Positions 1 to 5,495 of a stretch of 8,377 nt of DNA are shown piece after piece. Position 1 is the stretch's first letter; every line of letters starts with the position of its first letter. Origin of the DNA: DASYQV01 sp036005125 (GTDB lineage Bacteria; Acidobacteriota; Vicinamibacteria; Vicinamibacterales; UBA2999); assembly GCA_036005125.1 (NCBI GenBank), contig DASYQV010000112.1, positions 1-8,377 of the forward strand, read 5' to 3'. Both the position numbers and the translations under genes were made by a program. The notes below the pieces were generated by a model. The model saw only the letters and a list, made by a program, of their open reading frames with translations, searched no databases and was not told where the DNA came from.

Positions 1-141
1 CGGCCGTCCAAAATAGTTCACGATTCCGCTCTGCTCCGACCGTGACCACTGATACGCGGCGCCATCGCCCGCCGGCGCGAACGGGGCGACTCCCTGCGCC
101 GCGAGCGACGCCGGATCGGGCCATGCCTTCGTCCGCGCCCG
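1..141. repeat. 141-bp terminal direct repeat, left copy
   Basis: These bases are identical, base for base, to 8237-8377 at the other end. The repeat lies inside the DUF-A reading frame, and joining the ends through it keeps that frame open. A repeat of exactly 141 bases matches a k-mer size commonly used by short-read assemblers, so it most likely marks a closed path in an assembly graph and not a biological repeat. The unit length after removing one copy is 8236 bp. Confidence 0.97.
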
Positions 142-387
142 TTCGGACTCGGCGGCCGACAATCCTTCCCGAATCGCGCGGAACACCCGTTGATCCGGTT
201 CCGGCAGGGTGCGCGCCAGCGTTTGATATGGAAGCAGGCCCCTCGAGTCGTTGCGGCTACCGGTCGCGTTCACGGCGAGGTACACCGCGATCACGCTGAT
301 GATCCCGCCGGCCAGCGCGAACACGCCGGCGCGCTCCCGCCACTGCTGGCTACCGGACTGGATCAACCGAAGGTGATGGGACAACAT
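1..387 (-). CDS. DUF-A: membrane-anchored periplasmic protein, N-terminal part (cut by window edge)
   Basis: This frame runs from ATG at 387-385 to base 1 without a stop and gives residues 1-129 of a protein that continues at 8236-7991 if the molecule is circular (210 residues in total). Residues about 21-42 (AGVFALAGGIISVIAVYLAV) form one membrane helix after a basic start, so the rest should face the periplasm. The following part (LLPYQ, then FRAIREGLSAAE, then WP, then GVAPFAP, then YQWS, SG, VNYFGRP) matches DUF-B at 5495-4836 step by step, which shows the frame is real. An in-frame stop at 436-438 bounds the frame upstream. The Shine-Dalgarno before the ATG is weak. It lies 107 bp after the HupE-like gene, on the same strand. 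I know no function; it may belong to an uncharacterised DUF family found beside zinc-type ABC transporters (I recall DUF6162, not verified). Confidence 0.85.
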   Translation of the reverse strand, partial: MLSHHLRLIQSGSQQWRERAGVFALAGGIISVIAVYLAVNATGSRNDSRGLLPYQTLARTLPEPDQRVFRAIREGLSAAESERARTKAWPDPASLAAQGVAPFAPAGDGAAYQWSRSEQSGIVNYFGRP

Positions 388-410
388 CAGGTCTTCGACC
401 GCGATTTTTG

Positions 411-432
411 GGGCCGTTCCATCGGACGGCCC
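411..432. other. Stem-loop between the HupE-like gene and DUF-A
   Basis: GGGCCGT at 411-417 is the exact reverse complement of ACGGCCC at 426-432, with an 8-base loop. It sits in the 107-bp gap between the HupE-like stop (495) and the DUF-A start (387). In the minus-strand transcript the stem is followed by CAAAAAUC, an A-run and not a U-run, so it does not look like an intrinsic terminator for the operon. It may be a processing or attenuation hairpin or a transcript-stability element; that is inference. Confidence 0.5.
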
Positions 433-494
433 GCTTTACATTCGAAGGTACACTCCAGGAGACCGTCCGGATGACTCGATGGTTCCCGTCGCCA

Positions 495-1688
495 TCACGC
501 CTGCACGGCATCCGTCAGCTGATCCGGGCGATCGTGGATCCGTCGATGTCGCAGCGCCTCGATCCCAACCACCAGCGCGACGACCGAAACCCAGCCGAGC
601 GTCAGCAGCTCGAGCGCGTGTTCGGCCCCGAATGACCCCGTTTGTGCTATGGCATGACCGCGGTCGACCACACGGTGCACGGCGTTGTGTGCCAGCAGCG
701 CCGACGCCACGACCGTGACGATGCGCCCGGGCACGCCCAACCCATCCGCCCAGGTCCGGGTCGCCCACATCAACGCGGCCCACCAGAGCTGTCCGGCCAT
801 GACGACCACGAGAAAAGTCAGGAGGGCGACCTCGCGGTGCGAGCCGGCGAACTGTTGCGCAACGACGAGCGTGTTGCCGAACGTCAAGCCATTGAGCACG
901 CTGAACGCGATCGCCAGGGGGCCGATCCATTCCAGGCGGCCGCCGATGATGTTCTGAAGCGCCGCCATCACAATCGTGGACGCGCCGACCATGCCGAGCA
1001 CCGGGAGCCATGCGGCGGCCGTCGCGGGCCAGAGAGAAGAGCTCACGACGGCGACGGCATGTCCGACCATCATCGCCGCGAACAGGCTCGCGGCAGTTCG
1101 CGCCCGCCGCACCGCAAGCACCAGGCCGATCAGGAACAGCAGGTGGTCGCCGCCGTCGAAGACCGCCTGCAGCCCGCGGCCGATGAATTGCTGGACCGTT
1201 TCGAACGCGTCTGGATCGAAGAGGACGCGTACGGGCGTGCCGGTCACGCTGACGCGGTATTCCCGCTGCGGCGACGGGTGAAAACGCGCGTCGGTGCGCA
1301 CGGGCTGGCCGATTGCCTGAAACGCGTTCAGCCTCGCCGAGATTCCGGCGGTACCCGCATGAATCGGATACGTGAGGTCGACGTCGATCGACTTCCGGTC
1401 CGCATTCACCGTCGCGATCGCGGTCGGCGCCCCCAGACCCTCGTCCGCCTGCTGGATGTCGAGGTTCCGCGCAATGTGGGCGGCGAGAATCCGCAACGGC
1501 TCGTCGATGGCGGCCGTGTTGAGCGTCCCATCTTCGAGATACGGCAGCTTCGCGTCCGGAACGACCGCCGCCGGGACGTGCACGCGCACCCGGAGACGAT
1601 CGCCCTGTACCTGGACGAACATGTCCACGACCTGCTCGACCACGCCATGGGCGGCGACCAGCGCAATTGCTGAGATGCCCCGGATCAC
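495..1688 (-). CDS. HupE/UreJ-type membrane protein with N-terminal periplasmic domain
   Basis: The protein is 397 residues long from the GTG at 1688. Residues 1-15 (MIRGISAIALVAAHG) look like a short signal segment. Residues about 15-165 are soluble (QVQGDRLRVRVHVPAAVV and onwards) and fit an exported domain. From about residue 168 the motif FIGRGLQAVFDGGDHLLFLIGLVLA has the GxDHLLFL core of the HupE/UreJ_2 type. About six further hydrophobic helices follow (near 201-215, 226-245, 257-278, 288-305, 319-335 and 362-377), and the tail is basic and hydrophilic. HupE/UreJ relatives are linked to nickel or other metal permeation, but this long form has no proven substrate. I chose the GTG start because AGGA lies 7 bases upstream; ATG at 1709 or 1787 is also open but has a poor leader. 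It appears to be the first gene of the minus-strand metal-transport operon. Confidence 0.85.
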   Translation of the reverse strand: MIRGISAIALVAAHGVVEQVVDMFVQVQGDRLRVRVHVPAAVVPDAKLPYLEDGTLNTAAIDEPLRILAAHIARNLDIQQADEGLGAPTAIATVNADRKSIDVDLTYPIHAGTAGISARLNAFQAIGQPVRTDARFHPSPQREYRVSVTGTPVRVLFDPDAFETVQQFIGRGLQAVFDGGDHLLFLIGLVLAVRRARTAASLFAAMMVGHAVAVVSSSLWPATAAAWLPVLGMVGASTIVMAALQNIIGGRLEWIGPLAIAFSVLNGLTFGNTLVVAQQFAGSHREVALLTFLVVVMAGQLWWAALMWATRTWADGLGVPGRIVTVVASALLAHNAVHRVVDRGHAIAQTGSFGAEHALELLTLGWVSVVALVVGIEALRHRRIHDRPDQLTDAVQA

Positions 1689-1850
1689 GGCGCCGTCCTG
1701 GTCCCACATACGGCCGAAGCATGGCCCGGCTGTCCCGTGGAAGACGTCTATAAGATCTACGCGGAGAGCTTCCGAAGCCCCGCTCATCTCGACAGAATCG
1801 TCCTCGACGCACAGCGGATCGTCGACGAGGCGCTGGCGGTGGCGCGATAG
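1674..1850 (+). pseudogene. Possible C-terminal remnant of an unidentified gene
   Basis: After a TGA at 1671-1673 the plus strand reads 58 codons to TAG at 1848-1850, including HTAEAWPGCPVEDVYKIYAE and DRIVLDAQRIVDEALAVAR. The second half has G or C in about three quarters of third positions, as expected of coding DNA here. It has no ATG start; the only GTG (1737) would leave 37 residues. It overlaps the start of the HupE-like gene by about 15 bases. It may be the tail of a gene whose front was lost, or a chance open frame. I do not recognise the family. Confidence 0.2.
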
Positions 1851-1997
1851 GTCGCTGCGCTCAGCGCGGCGGTGCCGCTCATCAAGTTAGTGCGCAGCGG
1901 AGCGCCGTTCCCGCTTGCAGTTGACCGCAAGATTCGCTACGGTGTCGGCCGCCGCGAGACGGCACGGTCTTCGAACCCTTTCACAGTCTCGACCTCG

Positions 1998-2017
1998 CGT
2001 GACGTCGACACGTCACG
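1998..2017. promoter_or_regulatory. 20-bp perfect dyad, candidate operator
   Basis: CGTGACGT at 1998-2005 and ACGTCACG at 2010-2017 are exact reverse complements around CGAC. The dyad ends 71 bases before the cyclase ATG and is the strongest symmetric site in the divergent region. Its size and TGACGT-N4-ACGTCA form suit a dimeric repressor or activator site (GntR or CRP/FNR type spacing), but no regulator gene lies in the window, so the binding protein is unknown. Confidence 0.45.
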
Positions 2018-2077
2018 ATCCGGCCGACATGTAAGGCGTAGCACTGCCCAGACCTGACACATCGACCACTGATTACG

Positions 2078-2085
2078 AGGAGGAG
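2078..2085 (+). promoter_or_regulatory. Strong ribosome binding site of the cyclase gene
   Basis: AGGAGGAG lies directly before ATG 2089, with 5 bases between AGGAGG and the start. This near-ideal Shine-Dalgarno fixes the start codon and suggests efficient translation, in contrast to the weak site before DUF-A. Confidence 0.8.
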
Positions 2086-2088
2086 ACC

Positions 2089-3165
2089 ATGAGAATCTAC
2101 TTGAGACTCCTGGCAGCCACTACTCTTGCAATTGCGCTGAGCATCGCCCTGCCTGTTGCGCTGAGCCCGTTCAGCCAGACAGCAGAAGGCCGCGACGACA
2201 CCAACGCCGTGACCACCGAAGCAGATCTCTTGCGCTGGTTCGACGAATTCTCGAACAAAGGTCGCTGGGAGAACGTCGGGCTCGGTGCGGCCAACCTGAT
2301 TACGCCCAGCAAGCGCCGCAAAGCTGCGGAGCTGGTGGAGAGGGGCATCACGGTCTCGATGGCCCATAACGTCCCGCAGGAGCCTTGCTCAGGCCCTCCC
2401 GCCACCCCCGGCGGCCCCGCGACGTGCCTCGGCGACCAGGACAACACGTATCTCAAGCGAACGGTGCTCAACCCTCAGATGGGGCCGTTTATCAGTGACA
2501 AGTACGAATACCAGGGCACGTATCACGGCTCCACGCACAGCCACCTCGATGCGCTGGGCTGCCACGTGCACTTCGAGGGCGAGGGTTGGAACGACCGGGA
2601 CATCGAGGTGACCCAGGAACACGGCTGCCCGGCCGAGCAGGGTGGCATCACGGCCGTGAAGGACGGCGTGTTCACGCGGGGCGTCCTGATCGACATCGCG
2701 CGATTCAGGGGCGTGCCATGGCTCGAGGCGGGCCAGGGCGCCACCGGTGCTGAAATCAGGGCGTGGGAAAAATGGTCGGGGGTCCGGATCCGCTCGGGCG
2801 ATGCGATTTTCCTGCGCACCGGGCGATGGAAGAGGCAGGCAGCGCTGGGCCGCCCCTACCAGGGCGGATTCCCGGGCTGGCATGCCAGCGTCATCCCGCT
2901 GCTTCACCAGCGTGACGTGTCCTACATCGGAAACGATGCCATCAACGATGTGTTTCCGGTCGGCGTGGCGACCACACGGTTCATCCTGCCGGTTCACCAG
3001 ATCGTCATGCCGTCGATGGGGATCAACATTTTCGACAACCTGGACCTCGAGGCCGTCGGCGATCTCGCCGACCGTTTGGGCCGATACACCTTCCTGCTGA
3101 CTGCCGGACCGTTGCGGATTGACAGGGGCCTCGGGTCGCCGGCCAACCCGCTCGCGACGTTCTGA
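2089..3165 (+). CDS. Exported cyclase-family protein (kynurenine formamidase-like metal hydrolase)
   Basis: The protein has 358 residues. Residues 1-27 form a Sec signal peptide (MRIYLRLLAATTLAIALSIA, then LPVALSP), so it should act in the periplasm. The cyclase-family metal site is visible at residues 149-161, THSHLDALGCHVH, with His152, Asp154 and His159 as likely ligands; common relatives read THxDALCHV, so this copy carries one extra residue (Gly157). Other family landmarks follow: RGVLIDIARFRGVPWLE (198-213), SGDAIFLRTGRW (236-247), FPGWHASVIPLLHQRDVSYIGND (261-283) and LPVHQIVMPSMGINIFDNLDLE near 300-321. The family hydrolyses amide or ester bonds (for example N-formylkynurenine) or acts on polyketide-like rings; the substrate here cannot be told. 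It is the only plus-strand gene, divergent from the metal operon at its 5' end and convergent with it at its 3' end, so a link to metal uptake is not shown. Confidence 0.88.
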   Translation: MRIYLRLLAATTLAIALSIALPVALSPFSQTAEGRDDTNAVTTEADLLRWFDEFSNKGRWENVGLGAANLITPSKRRKAAELVERGITVSMAHNVPQEPCSGPPATPGGPATCLGDQDNTYLKRTVLNPQMGPFISDKYEYQGTYHGSTHSHLDALGCHVHFEGEGWNDRDIEVTQEHGCPAEQGGITAVKDGVFTRGVLIDIARFRGVPWLEAGQGATGAEIRAWEKWSGVRIRSGDAIFLRTGRWKRQAALGRPYQGGFPGWHASVIPLLHQRDVSYIGNDAINDVFPVGVATTRFILPVHQIVMPSMGINIFDNLDLEAVGDLADRLGRYTFLLTAGPLRIDRGLGSPANPLATF

Positions 3166-3184
3166 AGAATGACACCAGGCCTCC

Positions 3185-3360
3185 GGGCTACGGACTTCGG
3201 ACTTCAACGCAGAGCTCGCGGAAGCCGCAGAGATTTCCTGAAAAATCCTTTGCGTGCTCCGCGCGCTCGGCGTTGAAACCGTCTCCGCGGTCTCGGCCGA
3301 TCGTCCCGCAAGCGCCGTGACAGTTCGAACGTTCTTGCCGGAGCCCGAAGCCCGAAGCCG
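3185..3360. repeat. Nested inverted-repeat intergenic element
   Basis: The whole convergent gap is symmetric. The outer arms (3185-3205, with CGGACTTCGGACTTC; and 3340-3360, with GAGCCCGAAGCCCGAAG) pair at 16 of 21 positions. The inner arms form a long stem (3203-3277). The outer right arm ends on the base before the stop of the solute-binding lipoprotein gene. Shadow frames through it read like NAERAEHAKDFSGNLC, a phrase I associate with spurious translations of a repeat common in environmental genomes; that association is from memory. It is likely a REP-like or MITE-like dispersed element. Confidence 0.6.
3203..3277. terminator. Long imperfect hairpin, possible bidirectional transcription barrier
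   Basis: The left arm 3203-3236 begins TTCAACGCAGAGC and ends AGATTT; the right arm 3243-3277 begins AAATCC and ends GGCGTTGAA. They pair over about 34 bases with a few mismatches around a 6-base loop. Each arm holds three 9-base units of the form CGCNGAGCN. It lies between the convergent 3' ends of the cyclase (3165) and the lipoprotein gene (3361), so it could stop transcription from both sides. There is no U-run after the stem, so a classic intrinsic terminator is not shown. Confidence 0.45.
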
Positions 3361-4800
3361 TTACTTCGGCGGGTAACGCAATCTCGCCTTTCCCCCGAGC
3401 ATCTTCTCGAGCTGCCGCGCCATCCGGTCGAGACCGGCTTTCGGCGCGATCTCGCCTCGAACAACCCGTGACAGTTCGGCGGACATCGCCCTCGCAATTT
3501 GATCGGCCTCTGGAATCATCATCGTGGGCACGGCGCCTTCGATCAGGTTGGGGAACATCCACATGTGCAGTCGCAACGCCCGTTTGACCGCCTGATCCTT
3601 ATAGACCGATGGCCTCGCCGAGAACCCGCCGTTCAGCGTCAGCGCGAGTTGAACATCGTGGGTGAGCGCCCACTGCATCAACTCGAACGCCTCGCGCGGA
3701 TGCGGCGCCGATTCCGGAATGACGAAGAGGTCAGTCTCCAGGAGGGTGACCCGTTTTCCACCAGCCGTGGGCAAGCGGGCATAACCATAGCGCCCGGGCA
3801 GCTTCGACTCCCGGCTATCATCGACGCGTGGAGCGAGGTCGTGCCACATGACGCCCGTAGCGGCGCGACCTTCCTGAAACGCGCGCAGGGCGTCCTCTTC
3901 CGTGTACTTCGCGGCATCGGGAGGACTGAATCGAAGCAGCTTCACGTAGAACTCGGTGGCGCGCACGGCCTCCGGCGAGTTGACGACGATGTCGCCGTAC
4001 TCGTCGGGGGCCGCGGCATCCAGAATCTTTGCCCCGAAGCTGTGGGCGTACTGGGTCCAGCGATACCAGAGGGCGTCCTCCGGAGCGCCGACGACGACAG
4101 CTCCGTAGCGTCCGTTCTCGGGCTGGTGCATGAATTCAGCGATGTGCTCGTATTCGTCCCACGTCGTCGACGCGTTCATCGGGTGGCGGTACTTCCTGTA
4201 AAAGGCGTCGGCCTCTTCTTCATCCGACAGATCGGATCGATACCAGAGCGACATCACCCGAGCGAGGAACGGATAACCATAGGGCTTGTTGCGGTACCAC
4301 GAGGTGGCGCGCCACCATCCCGGGAACAGATCCTTCTCCGGATCGAACCGCTGGTTTTCAGACGGCGTGCGATCGCCGAGATATCCCTCCAGGGACCTGA
4401 TGTGCCCGCTCTCGACCAGTCTGCCGAGCACATGGTTGGGAACGACGACTGCGTCGTACGCGATACCGCCGGGCGCGACTCCGCGGTCGACCTCCGCGAG
4501 CACGTCTTTCATGTGAGCGCGCCTGGTGATGTCGACGCGTACACCCGCCGCGGCCTCGTGCCGCGCTTTGAGGCGTTCGAGCGCGACGAGCGATCGCGAC
4601 TCCGGCGCCAGGACGTGAAGGATCGGCCCTCGCGGCGAAGGTGATTGTGCGGCCTGGTCGTCCCGAGCCGGCACTGCTGCGGAGCGGGACTCGTCGAGTC
4701 GGCCCGACGAGCACGACGAGAGAAGCAGCGCCGCCCCTGTCAGCCACGCCAGCGCACGAATGCAGGCGTTGCGCGCGCACCGGCGGATGGTGTCAGCCAT
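3361..4800 (-). CDS. Family-1 extracellular solute-binding lipoprotein (orphan)
   Basis: From ATG 4800 the protein has 479 residues; GGAG 6 bases upstream supports this start over the in-frame one at 4950, which would run back into DUF-B. Residues 1-30 are a lipoprotein signal: basic start, hydrophobic WLTGAALLLSSC, lipobox LSSC with Cys30. The mature part has the layout of sugar-type ABC binding proteins (SBP_bac_1/8): PILHVLAPESRSLVALERLKARHEAAAGVRVDIT near 52-85, YDAVVVPNHVLGRLVESGHI, YGYPFLARVMSLWYRSDL, WDEYEHIAEF, NSPEAVRATEFYVKLL, AFQEGRAATGVMWHDLAP and a C-terminal helical tail. It starts 35 bp after DUF-B, so it is probably the last gene of the operon. No matching binding-protein-dependent permease genes (MalF/G type) lie nearby, so its transporter is elsewhere or it serves a non-transport role. 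It ends at the intergenic repeat element. Confidence 0.85.
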   Translation of the reverse strand: MADTIRRCARNACIRALAWLTGAALLLSSCSSGRLDESRSAAVPARDDQAAQSPSPRGPILHVLAPESRSLVALERLKARHEAAAGVRVDITRRAHMKDVLAEVDRGVAPGGIAYDAVVVPNHVLGRLVESGHIRSLEGYLGDRTPSENQRFDPEKDLFPGWWRATSWYRNKPYGYPFLARVMSLWYRSDLSDEEEADAFYRKYRHPMNASTTWDEYEHIAEFMHQPENGRYGAVVVGAPEDALWYRWTQYAHSFGAKILDAAAPDEYGDIVVNSPEAVRATEFYVKLLRFSPPDAAKYTEEDALRAFQEGRAATGVMWHDLAPRVDDSRESKLPGRYGYARLPTAGGKRVTLLETDLFVIPESAPHPREAFELMQWALTHDVQLALTLNGGFSARPSVYKDQAVKRALRLHMWMFPNLIEGAVPTMMIPEADQIARAMSAELSRVVRGEIAPKAGLDRMARQLEKMLGGKARLRYPPK

Positions 4801-4835
4801 CGGAACTCCATTGTCGACGCATCGATCCCCGCGAT

Positions 4836-5495
4836 TCAGCGAGGTGGATGCCGAACAGCCGACGGGCCGACGGCATAGAACTGCGTCCATCCTTCGGTCT
4901 GCGGCGAACGGGTAACCCGGGTTGCGACGCGGCTGTCGGCATGAGCCCATGTCGAGACGTGCAGCATCACACCCGTGATGAGCCGGTGATGCTCTTCATC
5001 CTCGTAGGTCTGATCGGGCGGCACACCCGGCTCGGGTTCCTGGATGAGAACCAGCCACGCCGGCGCATTCGATTCGCGCGGGATGCCGAGATAGTTGACG
5101 ACCGTGCCGCTCTGGATGAGGCTCCAGTCGTATCGGGTTCCCCTCGCCGTCGGATCGAGCGCGAACGGCGGAATGCCCTCGTCGGCAAGCGCGGGGACGG
5201 CGGGCCAGGCGCCGGTCATCGATCGTCGCGCTTCGGCCTCCAGCAATCCTTCCTGCAGCTCGCGAAACATCCGCTGCTCGGTTGGCGGACGATCCCGGAC
5301 CAGGACCTGAAACGGCAGCAGATTCCGATTGGCGGTGACGGTGCCGGGGTCGCGGAACGTCGCACTGTTGGTGATGAGATACATCAGCGCGACGGTCATG
5401 ATCGCCATGGCCGCGCGCGCCACACTCTGGAGCTCGGCGCGAGCCGAGAACGGTTCGACGCGCGTGCGACGAATCGACGTGGTTGTGGCAATCAT
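4836..5495 (-). CDS. DUF-B: membrane-anchored periplasmic protein, paralog of DUF-A
   Basis: The protein has 219 residues. Its ATG (5495-5493) overlaps the permease stop by 4 bases (ATGA), which fixes the start and implies translational coupling. A basic N-terminus is followed by one membrane helix at about 26-43 (ARAAMAIMTVALMYLIT), placing the remainder in the periplasm. Landmarks shared with DUF-A are NLLPFQ (58-63), MFRELQEGLLEAEAR (76-90), WP (97), GIPPFA (107-112), YDWS and SG (122-130), VNYLGIPR (133-140), PAWLVLIQEPEPG (145-157), HHRLITGVMLHVSTWAH (169-185) and RSPQTEGW (196-203). The His pattern HHRLx2Gx2LHx3WxH is identical in form in both proteins and suggests metal or ligand binding. 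Function is unknown. Its place directly after the permease suggests it works with the importer, perhaps handing over metal in the periplasm (inference). Confidence 0.82.
   Translation of the reverse strand: MIATTTSIRRTRVEPFSARAELQSVARAAMAIMTVALMYLITNSATFRDPGTVTANRNLLPFQVLVRDRPPTEQRMFRELQEGLLEAEARRSMTGAWPAVPALADEGIPPFALDPTARGTRYDWSLIQSGTVVNYLGIPRESNAPAWLVLIQEPEPGVPPDQTYEDEEHHRLITGVMLHVSTWAHADSRVATRVTRSPQTEGWTQFYAVGPSAVRHPPR

Larger units (their letters stand above)
1689..2088. other. Divergent intergenic region between the metal operon and the cyclase gene
   Basis: This 400-bp stretch separates the start of the minus-strand operon (1688) from the cyclase start (2089), so promoters for both units should lie here. 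It contains the weak plus-strand remnant (to 1850), a 5-bp dyad CTTGC/GCAAG at 1914-1931, a 20-bp dyad at 1998-2017 and the strong cyclase ribosome site. I find no convincing sigma-70 promoter pair and no tRNA or structured RNA. Confidence 0.6.

Noticed and set aside
388..494. Zur or MerR-type operator upstream of DUF-A
   Set aside because: Only a 9-base CTCCAGGAG symmetry is present; no match to a known metal-regulator site could be supported.
642..1673. Long plus-strand open frame (343 codons)
   Set aside because: It is antisense to the HupE-like gene, rich in Arg, His and Asp, and shows no domain, so it is a high-GC shadow.
1915..1943. Possible sigma-70 promoter for the cyclase: TTGCAG, 17 bases, TACGGT
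   Set aside because: Only three of six bases match consensus in each box, and the overlapping TTGACC has no partner at a proper distance.
3188..3562. Small minus-strand frame reading NAERAEHAKDFSGNLC
   Set aside because: It lies over the inverted-repeat element and out of frame with the lipoprotein gene; such translations are by-products of the repeat.
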